26,448 nt of DNA from the NCBI GenBank assembly GCA_038746265.1, contig JBCDKU010000036.1, forward strand, positions 1 through 26,448, read 5' to 3'. Origin of the DNA: JBCBKP01 sp038746265 (GTDB lineage: Bacteria > Planctomycetota > Phycisphaerae > Phycisphaerales > UBA1924). A program made the translations under genes and the position numbers. Under the pieces are notes generated by a model. The model ran no database searches and had not been told where the DNA came from. It saw only the letters and a program-made list of their open reading frames with translations. Every line of letters starts with the position of its first letter. The stretch's first letter is position 1. This document shows, piece by piece, positions 15,916 through 23,921 of the stretch.

Positions 15916-18390
15916 GAACGGGATATCGACGGAGAAGCTGAAGAGTTGGCTTTCGTCGTTTTCTTCTTCGACGAGGGGGAAGCCGAAGTCGAAGGCGAGG
16001 GGGGCGGGGCTGAGGGCGGAGACGAAGACGCGGAAGCCGAAGCCGACGGAGACGCGGTACTCGTCGAGGCCGACGTCTTCGCGGACGGTGCCCGAATCGA
16101 CGAAGGCGACGACGGAGAGGAGCTCTTCGTAGAGGGGCTGTCGGACCTGGGCGCCGAGGAAGAAGAGCCAGGTGCCGCCGACGGGGTCTTCTGAGAGGAC
16201 GCCCGCGCTGTTGAAGTTGCGGGGCGAGATGGTGCGGAAGCGGAAGCCGCGGAAGTTGTTGCCGCCCATGTAGAAGCGTTCGAAGACGGGGGTGTCTTCC
16301 TGGCCCTGCGGGATGTAGCCCATACGGCTTGTGAGCTCGATGACGGTCCGGCGTTCAAGGAAGTCTTCGAAGATGGGGATGAAGACGGAGTGCTCCGCTT
16401 CGAGGCGGGTGAAGTCGAAGTCGCCGATGTATTGGGTGGCGGTGAGCTCGGTGCGGGTGCCGCGGGTGGGGAGGAAGTTGTTGTCGAGGGTGGAGCGGAT
16501 GAGGCGGGGGCCGACGGCGAGGAAGGTCTGGCGCTCGTCGAACTCGAAGAAGTCCACGGCTTGATCTGAACCGACGTTGGCGAGGTCCACGGATTCGAGT
16601 CGGAGGTTGATCGCGCCGGACCAGCGGGTGCCGAAGCTGCGTCCGATGCCGAAGCGGCCGCCGAAGCGTGTCTCGTCGAACTCTTCAAAGTCGCGGTCGC
16701 GGAAGAAGGCGGAGGCGGAGGCGTTGTAGTTGGTGCCGAAGAGGTTGGGCTCGGCGAGCGAGATCTGGTAGCGCTCGATGAGGTCGCCCGGGAGCGCTTC
16801 GACGGTGAAGGTCTGGCCCGCGCCCCGGAACGCTCTGCCCGCGAAGAGCTCGCCCACGGAGTCGGGGGTATCGGCGATATCGAAGTTGCGCTGGGTGAGC
16901 GCGATGCGTCCGAAGAAGCCGGTATCGGTGGAGACGGCGCCGCCGAAATCGAAGCTGCCGGTGTTGGTTTCCTCGACCTCGATGAGCACGTCGCGATAGT
17001 CGGGCTCGGCGGGGTCGGGGGGCTGGAGCGTGAGCTTGACGGAGCCCGGGCTGAAGAGGCGCAGGCGTCGGATGCGGTTCTCGGTGCGGCGCTGCGCCGT
17101 GGTGTCGAGCGGGCGGTCGGGGAGAAGCTCGATCTCGCGGCGGATGACCTTTTGCTGCGTGATCTCGTTGCCCTGGATGATGATCTCGCCCGTCTTGTAC
17201 TTCTGGCGCGGGTTGACGCGGAGCAGGAGATCGACCTCGGGTAGGTCGGGGTCGCGGAGGTCGGCGCGGGAGGCGGAGACGCTGGTGTAGCCGAGCTGGC
17301 CGTAGGCGTTGGACACGGCCTGCACGGATCGGCGGAGCTCGCGTTCGGAGTAGACCTCGCCGGGCCGGATGGTGAGCAGGCCCGCGATCTGCTCGGGGCT
17401 GAAGACGTTGTCTTCTTCGGGGTCGGCGTAATCCACGAGCACGCGGCGGAGGGTGTAGACGCGCCCCTGCTCGATGAGGAAGGTGATGATCGCCTCGCGG
17501 CCGTCGGGCGAGGGGAGCAATTCGTAGTCGGCGCGGGCGTCGAGGTAGCCGGCGTCGCGGTAGTAGCCGACGAGGCTCGCGACGTCGCGCTCGAGGATGG
17601 CTTCATCGATCGCGCCGCGGCCGAACAGGCCCGAGATGCGCGTATCGGTCTGGCGGCGCAGGAGGCGTCGGCTGAACGCGAGCGCGCCGTCGGTGGCTTC
17701 GAAGCGGATCTCGTTGATCTGGATGCGGACGCCCTCGCGGACGCGGAAGATCAGGAGGCCCGTCTCTTCGAGCTCGTCAATATCGATCTCGACGGTGGCG
17801 TTGAAGAACCCGCGCTCGCGGTAGACCTCCTCGATGCGCCGGGCGGCTCGGTCGATCGCGAAGCGGTCCACGGGTGCGCCCTCGAGGCGTCCGATGATGG
17901 GCCGGATCTGCTGGTCGGTGAGCTCGGTGTTGCCGACGACCTCGGCGGCGGCGATGATCGCGCGCGGGACGAGGGTGTAGATGACGTTGACCGAGCCGTC
18001 ATCGAGCGGCTGCACGAGCGTCTCGACGCGCGAGTAGGCGTTGAGGCGGTTGAGGCGGGTGACGTCGTTGCGCACGGTGTCGGCGAGGAAGGGCGTGCCC
18101 GGTGCGGTGCGGATGTTGTTCTCGGCGCGCTGGGCCTCGAAGCCGGTGAGCGGAACGAACTCGGGGTCGCCCGGCTGACGGTTGACGAGGGGTGTCCGCA
18201 GGATGACGGCCCGGATCGGCCGGTTGTCGTAGGGGGAGGGCTCGGATCCGGTCGGTGTCGGCGGCGGGGCGATGTCGGGTTGCGGCTGCGCGAGGCTGGT
18301 TGCGGCGGTTCCGGCGAGCGCTGCGGCGACGGCGGCGGCGGTGGCCGCGCGGAGGTTCTTGCGTCGGGAGCGGTTGGCGGGGCCGAACAC
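15913..18390 (-). CDS. bamA: outer-membrane assembly factor BamA
   Basis: An Omp85 protein of 825 residues from GTG at 18390. The signal peptide (RSRRKNLRAATAAAVAAALAGTAATSLAQ) ends near residue 35. POTRA repeats follow (about 50-430, e.g. VEVVGNTELTDQQI-like AAEVVGNTELTDQQI, INEIRFEATDGALAF, GEIIIQGNEITQQKV), then a 16-strand barrel with the conserved loop-6 FRGF in GGNNFRGFRFRTISP and a terminal Phe (LFSFSVDIPF). It inserts barrel proteins in the outer membrane. The frame is open to 18513, but the extension (MPNAKSRMPRPP) translates intergenic heptad repeats, so the start is placed after it; GTG 18390 lacks a clear ribosome-binding site and is the least sure part. Confidence 0.93.
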   Translation of the reverse strand: MFGPANRSRRKNLRAATAAAVAAALAGTAATSLAQPQPDIAPPPTPTGSEPSPYDNRPIRAVILRTPLVNRQPGDPEFVPLTGFEAQRAENNIRTAPGTPFLADTVRNDVTRLNRLNAYSRVETLVQPLDDGSVNVIYTLVPRAIIAAAEVVGNTELTDQQIRPIIGRLEGAPVDRFAIDRAARRIEEVYRERGFFNATVEIDIDELEETGLLIFRVREGVRIQINEIRFEATDGALAFSRRLLRRQTDTRISGLFGRGAIDEAILERDVASLVGYYRDAGYLDARADYELLPSPDGREAIITFLIEQGRVYTLRRVLVDYADPEEDNVFSPEQIAGLLTIRPGEVYSERELRRSVQAVSNAYGQLGYTSVSASRADLRDPDLPEVDLLLRVNPRQKYKTGEIIIQGNEITQQKVIRREIELLPDRPLDTTAQRRTENRIRRLRLFSPGSVKLTLQPPDPAEPDYRDVLIEVEETNTGSFDFGGAVSTDTGFFGRIALTQRNFDIADTPDSVGELFAGRAFRGAGQTFTVEALPGDLIERYQISLAEPNLFGTNYNASASAFFRDRDFEEFDETRFGGRFGIGRSFGTRWSGAINLRLESVDLANVGSDQAVDFFEFDERQTFLAVGPRLIRSTLDNNFLPTRGTRTELTATQYIGDFDFTRLEAEHSVFIPIFEDFLERRTVIELTSRMGYIPQGQEDTPVFERFYMGGNNFRGFRFRTISPRNFNSAGVLSEDPVGGTWLFFLGAQVRQPLYEELLSVVAFVDSGTVREDVGLDEYRVSVGFGFRVFVSALSPAPLAFDFGFPLVEEENDESQLFSFSVDIPF

Positions 18391-18442
18391 GGAAGGGAGA
18401 AGGTATCCGGGCGCGGGTGGGGGGGCAACGCGGGGAGGGCGG

Positions 18443-18582
18443 GGCATTCGGGACTTGGCATTCGGCATTCGGATGAGAGAGTGAGGAGGAGTGGTAGAAC
18501 GCGGAGCCCTCACCCCGGCCCTCTCCCTGGGGGAGTGGGGGGGCGCGTCTCACCGAATGCCTCTTGCCGAATGCCGAATGCC
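18443..18582. repeat. composite repeat with inverted heptad arms, copy 2
   Basis: Left arm in 7-bp phase: GGCATTC, GGGACTT, GGCATTC, GGCATTC (18443-18470). Middle: an AGGAG..GTGGTAGA link and GGAGCCCTCACCCCGG with a CTCTCCCTGGGGGAG palindrome (18487-18541), shared with copy 1. Right arm: GAATGCC, TCTTGCC, GAATGCC, GAATGCC (18555-18582), the reverse complement of the left unit. It fills most of the dnaN-bamA spacer and stops 5 bases short of the dnaN stop codon. Confidence 0.85.
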
Positions 18583-18587
18583 TCGAC

Positions 18588-19760
18588 TTACTGCAGCGTC
18601 ACAGGCATGACGACGTAGAGGAAGTCGGCGCCGGAGCGGAAGACGCCGGGCTTGCTGGAGGCTTTGAGTTCGATCATGACCTCGGGCTGCTCGATGACCT
18701 TGAGGGCATCGACGATGTAGCTGGGGTTGAAGCCGATCTCGATGTCGGAGCCCTCGTAGCTGGCGAGCTCGACGTCGATTTTGGCTTCGCCCATCTCGGG
18801 GACACGGCTCGAGAGCTCGAGGGTTTTCTCGCCGCCCGAGAAGGCCATCCGGACGCCTCTGGATTCCTCGTTGGTGAGCAGGGCGGCGCGGCGGACGGCC
18901 GAGGAGAGCAGGTCGCGGTCGAAGGTGACCTTGATGTCCTGGTCCTTGGGGATGACGTCCTCGTAGGGGGGGAAGGCGGCCTCGATGAGGTTGGAGCAGA
19001 GGACGGCGCGGGCGCTGGATTCGTCGGCCCCGGGCTCCATGCCGACGGCGAAGGCGATCTGCTGGTCGCTCACGGCGATGCCGATGGGCTCGTTGGGGTC
19101 GGTCGCGAGCTTGGCGATCATGTTGAGCGCCTTGGCGGGGATGATGGGGCTGACGGTCTCGCCGTCGCCGGAATCGAGGGTGGTGCGGGCGAGGGCGAGT
19201 CGGCGTCCGTCGGTGGAGACGAACTCGAGCTTCTTGCCGTCGCGCTTCACGAGGACGCCGTTGATGGCGTAGCGGCTGTTTTCCTTGGCGGCCGCGAAGA
19301 GGGTGCGCTTGACGAGTTCGACAAGGGCCCCGGCGCGTGCGGTGAAGGTGCGCTTGCCGCCCGAGGGGGCCTCGACGGATTTGAGGGTGGGGATGTCCAC
19401 GAAGTCGCCCGCGGGGAAGCCGCGGAGCTGGAAGTGGGCATCGGCGCCGCGGATGTGGAGGACATCGCCGTCGGCCTCGAAGGTGAGCGTGGGCTCGTTG
19501 TCCTCGGCCCGGACGATCTGGGCGAGCTTGTCGGCGGGGATCAGGGCTTCGCCCTCCTGCTCGACGTCCACGCGCTCGGTGCGGAGGGTGAGGGAGATCT
19601 CGGCGTCGGTGGCGGCCATGGTGAGCGAGCCGGCGTTGCCTTCTTTGGAGGCGGTGAGCTTGACGCAGGTGAGCTGCGGCCGCGGTGTGCGCGCGGCGAC
19701 CACGCCGGAGATGAGGTTGATGGCGTCGAGGAACGAGGCTCGGTCGCAGACGACCTTCAT
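18588..19760 (-). CDS. dnaN: DNA polymerase III beta subunit (sliding clamp)
   Basis: A 390-residue clamp with three domains of about 130 residues. It begins MKVVCDRASFLDAINLISGVV and continues with TAARTPRPQLTCVKL-type strands and ATDAEISL; later segments include FVSTDGRRLALA, FPPYEDVIP and VRRAALLTNEESRGVRM, and the usual C-terminal strand region ends FLYVVMPVTLQ. The dimer encircles DNA and tethers the polymerase. The start ATG at 19760 follows AGGGAG by about 9 bases; the longer open frame upstream is rejected because family homology begins here. It sits upstream of bamA on the same strand; dnaA is not in the window. Confidence 0.96.
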   Translation of the reverse strand: MKVVCDRASFLDAINLISGVVAARTPRPQLTCVKLTASKEGNAGSLTMAATDAEISLTLRTERVDVEQEGEALIPADKLAQIVRAEDNEPTLTFEADGDVLHIRGADAHFQLRGFPAGDFVDIPTLKSVEAPSGGKRTFTARAGALVELVKRTLFAAAKENSRYAINGVLVKRDGKKLEFVSTDGRRLALARTTLDSGDGETVSPIIPAKALNMIAKLATDPNEPIGIAVSDQQIAFAVGMEPGADESSARAVLCSNLIEAAFPPYEDVIPKDQDIKVTFDRDLLSSAVRRAALLTNEESRGVRMAFSGGEKTLELSSRVPEMGEAKIDVELASYEGSDIEIGFNPSYIVDALKVIEQPEVMIELKASSKPGVFRSGADFLYVVMPVTLQ

Positions 19761-20165
19761 GGCGGGTGCTCCCTTGGGGTGTGGATGGACGATCGGCGCA
19801 CACGCGGCGCAAACAGCGTCGGATCGGCCCCTTGTGGTGCGGGGCGAGTGTACCCCAATGGAGGGCGGCCCGTTCTGTTGGGGGTGAGTGGGGAGGGGCG
19901 GTGCAGATCTTGGGGTCGAGTGTGATTCGGCTGTGTTCCGGCGACGCGGCGGACTTGCTCTCGGGGTGCGGGTCGTCCATAATGACGGTTCATGGCCGAT
20001 CCCGGTGGACATGGGGTCGGCTCGCCAGCGCAGCGACCGCCCGCGGCAGAAGCCGGGCCGGGCGTCGCCGCGGGTGTGGTTCCCGACGACATCGAGGCCG
20101 CCCTTGCGGCGGCGGCGGCACCAGCGACGCGGGCTTGATCCGGCAGTGGTCGGAAGGAGTCAGCG
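19761..20165. other. 405-bp divergent region between dnaN and transketolase
   Basis: It must hold the promoters of both divergent genes. On the minus strand a TACACT -10-like hexamer (plus 19849-19854, in GAGTGTACC) precedes dnaN, but no good -35 is evident. A 48-residue open frame (19992-20138, starting MADPGG and ending PDDIEAALAAAAAPATRA) has some coding look but no ribosome-binding site. No repeats were seen. Confidence 0.45.
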
Positions 20166-22133
20166 ATGTCATTCGAAGCCGCCGTTCATGCCCAGGCGAT
20201 CGAGCTCGACCGTCACGCCCTTGAGATGTGCGCGGCCGCGGGGAGCGGTCACCCGACGTCGGCGATGTCGATCGGTCACATCGTGACGGTGCTGGTGTTC
20301 CGCTCGATGCGGTGGAGCCCGGACCTGCCTGACTACCCGACGAGCGACCGGCTGGTGCTTTCTGAGGGCCACGCGGTGCCGGCGGTGTATGCCGCGGCGG
20401 CGCAGCTCGGGGTGATGGTCGGCAAGCCCGGCGAGGAGATGCGGAAGCTGACGCCCTCGGATCTTGACACGCTCCGCGACGCGGACAGCGTGCTCGACGG
20501 GCACCCGAACCCGATGGAGGGCTTCCCCTTCTTCGACGCGGCGACGGGCTCGCTCGGTCAGGGACTGAGCGTGGCGGCGGGTCTGGGCAAGGCGGCGGTG
20601 CTCGACGGCACGGACCGGCGGATCTACTGCATCATCGGCGACGGCGAGGCGCGCGAGGGTCAGATCCCCGAGGCGCTGGACTTCATCGTCGATCACGGGC
20701 TGACGAATGTGCTCCCGATCTTTAACTGCAACGAGTACGGGCAGGCGGACCGGGTGAGTTCGCAGCAGTCGCCCGAGGTGCTCGCGGAGAAGCTCAAGGC
20801 GACCGGTTTCGAGGTTGTAACGATCGACGGGCACGACCCGGACTCGATCGCGCAGGCGTTCGATCGGTTCGCGGAGATCTCTGGGACGGAGTCGGCGCCG
20901 CTGGCGGTTGTTGCGAAGACGGTCAAGGGCTGGGGCGTGCCGAGCCTGCAGGGCGGCGGGTGGCACGGTAAGCCGCCGACGGGCGATCAGCTCGAGCAGG
21001 CGATCCGCGAGCTCGACGAGACGCGTCTGGATATGACGAGCGCCTTGGGGCAGGGGGATCAGTTCATGATCCAGCCGCCCGCGGAGGCGCCGGCGAAGGA
21101 GACGGTGATCCCGGAGCTTCCGACGCTGTCGGAGGCGATGAAGTCGCTCGATATGGAGAGCGTCCTGCACACGGGCAAGTGGGCGACGCGGAAGGCGTAC
21201 GGCGTGGCGCTTCGGATGCTCGGCAAGTCGAGCCCGGATGTGGTCGCGCTCGACGCGGACGTGAGCAACTCGACCTTCGCGAACACGTTCGCGAACGACG
21301 CGGATCTGGCGGATCGGTTTGTGGAGTGCAAGATCGCCGAGCAGAACATGGTGTCGGCGGCGGTCGGCATGTCGGCGGCGGGCAAGATCCCGTTCGTGTC
21401 GAGCTTCAGTAAGTTCCTGACGCGGGCGTACGACCAGATCGAGATGGGCCTGTACTCGGGCGCGAACCTCAAGATCGTCGGGTCGCACTCGGGGATCACG
21501 CTCGCGGCGGACGGGCCGAGCCAGATGTCGCTGCCCGACGTGGCGTGGTTCCGGTCGTTCTCGACAATGAAGGATCACCGCGGCAACCCGGGGTGCTACG
21601 TGCTGCAGCCGGCGGACGCGTACGCCGCATACGCGCTGACGGGCGTGATGGCCGACTACGACGGCATGTGCTACATGCGGACGCTGCGTGCGGACACCGA
21701 GTTCCTGTACTCGGACGATCACGTGTTCAACCTGGGCGGGCTCGAGGTGCTGCACGAGGGCCGCGACGTGGCGATCTGCGCGTCGGGCTACATGGTGCAC
21801 GAGGCGAACCGGGCGATCGATCTGCTCGACAAGGCCGGCATCAGCGCGACGCTGGTGGACGTGTACTCGCTGCCGTTCGATGAGGAGAAGCTGCTCGACG
21901 TCATCGCGGCCAACAACGGGTACGCGATCAGCCTCGAGGACAACTTCGGCGGCGCGCTGGGCTCGGCGATCAGCGACGCGCTGACGACCGCGGGAGACGC
22001 ATTCCAGCTCGAGCAGATGCACGTCAAGCGGATCCCCAAGAGCGCGCGGACGCCGCAGGAGATGCTCGAGATGTGCGGGTTGACGGCCGAGGACGTCGTG
22101 AAGCAGGTGATGGGCCTGCTGCAGGTCGTCTGA
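20166..22133 (+). CDS. tkt: transketolase
   Basis: A 655-residue ThDP enzyme moving two-carbon ketol units in the pentose phosphate pathway. N-terminal SGHPTSAMSIGHI (27-39) includes His29; SEGHAVPAVYA has His69. The ThDP motif begins GDGEAREGQIPEA (158-170) and ends with the Asn of FNCN (186-189). The pyrimidine-binding domain has KIAEQNMVSAAVGMS with the catalytic Glu, and a third domain from about residue 520 completes the chain (DVAICASGYMVHEA, LVDVYSLPFDEE). Both halves are fused, as is usual for full-length forms. ATG at 20166 follows GGAAGGAG by 8 bases, a strong site. Confidence 0.94.
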   Translation: MSFEAAVHAQAIELDRHALEMCAAAGSGHPTSAMSIGHIVTVLVFRSMRWSPDLPDYPTSDRLVLSEGHAVPAVYAAAAQLGVMVGKPGEEMRKLTPSDLDTLRDADSVLDGHPNPMEGFPFFDAATGSLGQGLSVAAGLGKAAVLDGTDRRIYCIIGDGEAREGQIPEALDFIVDHGLTNVLPIFNCNEYGQADRVSSQQSPEVLAEKLKATGFEVVTIDGHDPDSIAQAFDRFAEISGTESAPLAVVAKTVKGWGVPSLQGGGWHGKPPTGDQLEQAIRELDETRLDMTSALGQGDQFMIQPPAEAPAKETVIPELPTLSEAMKSLDMESVLHTGKWATRKAYGVALRMLGKSSPDVVALDADVSNSTFANTFANDADLADRFVECKIAEQNMVSAAVGMSAAGKIPFVSSFSKFLTRAYDQIEMGLYSGANLKIVGSHSGITLAADGPSQMSLPDVAWFRSFSTMKDHRGNPGCYVLQPADAYAAYALTGVMADYDGMCYMRTLRADTEFLYSDDHVFNLGGLEVLHEGRDVAICASGYMVHEANRAIDLLDKAGISATLVDVYSLPFDEEKLLDVIAANNGYAISLEDNFGGALGSAISDALTTAGDAFQLEQMHVKRIPKSARTPQEMLEMCGLTAEDVVKQVMGLLQVV

Positions 22134-22184
22134 TCTGATTCGGGCTGAGACTGGCGGGCTTCCGATCGAGGTTCGGTTAAGTTG

Positions 22185-22292
22185 TGTTTGACGGATCGGT
22201 GGGACAGGCATCCTGCCCGTCCGAGCGGCATCGGAAGACCACAGAGACGGGCTGGAAGCCCGTCCCACCCTGCAAACATAATCCGTCAAACA
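22185..22292. repeat. 108-bp palindromic element with 12-bp inverted ends
   Basis: The outer arms TGTTTGACGGAT (22185-22196) and ATCCGTCAAACA (22281-22292) are exact inverted repeats. Inside, GGTGGGAC (22198-22205) pairs with GTCCCACC (22262-22269). The arms GGGACAGGCATCCTGCCCGTCC and GACGGGCTGGAAGCCCGTCCC are imperfect inverted copies of each other. It lies between two convergent genes and could act as a bidirectional terminator, or be a small non-autonomous mobile or REP-type element. No flanking target duplication was identified. Confidence 0.7.
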
Positions 22293-22296
22293 GGGC

Positions 22297-23847
22297 CTAG
22301 TCGGGCTGCGGGCAGGGTGCGCCCGAGGTGAAGACCTCGATGAAGAAGAACAGGTCGGAGATGTTCACGACGCCGTTGCGGTTGGCGTCGGTGATCGCGT
22401 CGTTCTGCTCGCTCTGCGGCTTGACGAACTCGTTGATGTAGCCGAACAGGTCGGAGATGTTGACGACGAAGAAGGGTGCGGCGACGTCGGCGGGGTTGCA
22501 GCCGAGCAGCGGCGGGATGTTGTCGATCAGGCGGATGCGGTAGCCGCCCGACGCGGTGTGCAGGCCGCCCACGCCCCGGTCGGGGAAGGCGGTGACCGCG
22601 AGATGGAGCGTGCCCGCGCCGTCGGTGAGCGCCTCGAACATGGGCAGGCGTGAGCCGGTCTCGAGGTTGTCGTCGGCGAGCTGGACGGTTTGGCCGTTGG
22701 CGTCGAGCTGGACGATCAGCGGATCGAACTCGGCTTGCGTGACCTCGACGATGATCTCGCCGTTCGGGCGGAGGCCCTCGATGGTGATGAAGTCGCGGTC
22801 GCCCACGCAGACGGGCTGCGCGCAGCCGGCCGGGTCGTTGTTGACGATGGCGTCGTAGGTGATGGCTTCGGGCGGCGCGGGGACGCGGTAGCGGCGGAAG
22901 TCCGCGCGGTCGAGGAGCTCGTCGGGGAGGATGCGCGTCTCGATCGCGATGCCCAGGGCGTCGCGGAAGGTGATCTCGAGCGTGTACTCGCCGAGCCGGT
23001 CGTGGCGGAAGGCGGGGTCGAAGTCGTGGTTACCGTCACCGGTGAGTTCGAGGACGGCCGCGGGCGGCTCGACGCCGTTTGGATCGAGGGCGAGCGCGAT
23101 GCCGAAGAGCGCGGAGCCGTCGCCGGTGCCGAGCGGGCTGGCGTCGTCGCTGCGTCGGATCTCGTCGCCCGCGCTGTCGAGGGCGCGCATGAGCGTGTCG
23201 GGCGTGCGGCAGCCGAGATCGACGCCCGGCTGGTTGTTGACGATGTAGGAGAGCAGCGCGCCGGGGTCTTCGAGGCCCGCGAGGTTTGAGGAGCGCGGGC
23301 CGATAAAGGCTTCCTCGCCCGTCGTGAAGGTGTTGGAGGCGACGACGCGGCGGTCGGTGATGCCGCGGGCGGGGGTCCGGACGAGGGCGACGAGCTCGAA
23401 GGGCCCGAGCTGGCCGTGCGGCGGGTTGCCGGGCAGGTCGGCGTTGCCGTCGAAGTCGAGATCGTTGAAGCCGCTCACGGCCCAGAGGACCGGGAAGGGC
23501 GCGGGCAGGTCGATGAGCGCGCTGCCGAGTCGGTCGGCGTAGGGGCCGCCGTCGTCGTTGGAGGTGAACTGGGTCGCGCCGAGCAGCTGGACGCCGAGGC
23601 GGGTGTCGGGGAAGGGGCCTGTCGGCATCGCGCTCCGAAGCAGCGGCTGCTGGCCGCACCCGCGGTCGTCGAGGGTGCCGACGATCTCGAAGTCATCGAC
23701 GACCTCGGGGATGAAGGCGGGCCCCGGGAAGGTGTCGCTGAGCGGCTCGATATCGGGCATTGCGACGGACTGCGCAGTGCTGTGCGCCACACCGAGCGAG
23801 GCCGCGAGGGCGGCGGCGATGCACTGATGGCGCGTCTTGCTCTGCAC
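22297..23847 (-). CDS. secreted protein with C-terminal dockerin-type tail
   Basis: A 516-residue exported protein. The signal peptide is AAALAASLGVAHSTAQS (about 11-27). The body is beta-rich and Asp/Gly-rich and has no recognised catalytic domain (DDFEIVGTLDDRGCG near 51-65; GLRPNGEIIVEVTQAEFDPLIVQLDANG looks like a pre-peptidase C-terminal type beta domain). The tail from about 455 has CNPADV, VVNISDLFGYINEF, DANRNGVVNISDLFFFIEVF and a closing Cys, the two-repeat dockerin form framed by cysteines seen in Phycisphaerales. The likely role is cell-surface or extracellular, and calcium binding by the repeats is inferred. The start is GTG at 23847, inside a hairpin (23840-23866). Confidence 0.85.
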   Translation of the reverse strand: MQSKTRHQCIAAALAASLGVAHSTAQSVAMPDIEPLSDTFPGPAFIPEVVDDFEIVGTLDDRGCGQQPLLRSAMPTGPFPDTRLGVQLLGATQFTSNDDGGPYADRLGSALIDLPAPFPVLWAVSGFNDLDFDGNADLPGNPPHGQLGPFELVALVRTPARGITDRRVVASNTFTTGEEAFIGPRSSNLAGLEDPGALLSYIVNNQPGVDLGCRTPDTLMRALDSAGDEIRRSDDASPLGTGDGSALFGIALALDPNGVEPPAAVLELTGDGNHDFDPAFRHDRLGEYTLEITFRDALGIAIETRILPDELLDRADFRRYRVPAPPEAITYDAIVNNDPAGCAQPVCVGDRDFITIEGLRPNGEIIVEVTQAEFDPLIVQLDANGQTVQLADDNLETGSRLPMFEALTDGAGTLHLAVTAFPDRGVGGLHTASGGYRIRLIDNIPPLLGCNPADVAAPFFVVNISDLFGYINEFVKPQSEQNDAITDANRNGVVNISDLFFFIEVFTSGAPCPQPD

Positions 23848-23866
23848 ACTTCAAGTGTGCGCAGAG
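23840..23866 (-). promoter_or_regulatory. hairpin over the start codon of the dockerin-tailed gene
   Basis: CTCTGCACACT (23840-23850) pairs with AGTGTGCGCAGAG (23854-23866) with a 3-nt loop and a two-base bulge. The GTG start codon (23845-23847 on the minus strand) is buried in the stem, so folding could limit translation. Confidence 0.4.
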
Positions 23867-23921
23867 CCATCAAAAACGCCAGTCGTAACAGGATTTTGCT
23901 TACGCCGTTCTCGAGGACTTC

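Noticed and set aside
19992..20138. 48-residue frame upstream of transketolase
   Set aside because: No ribosome-binding site, mostly Ala/Pro/Gly, no family; noted under the intergenic region only.
20169..22289. 706-residue open frame antisense to transketolase
   Set aside because: Arg/His-rich shadow frame; transketolase motifs are clear on the other strand.
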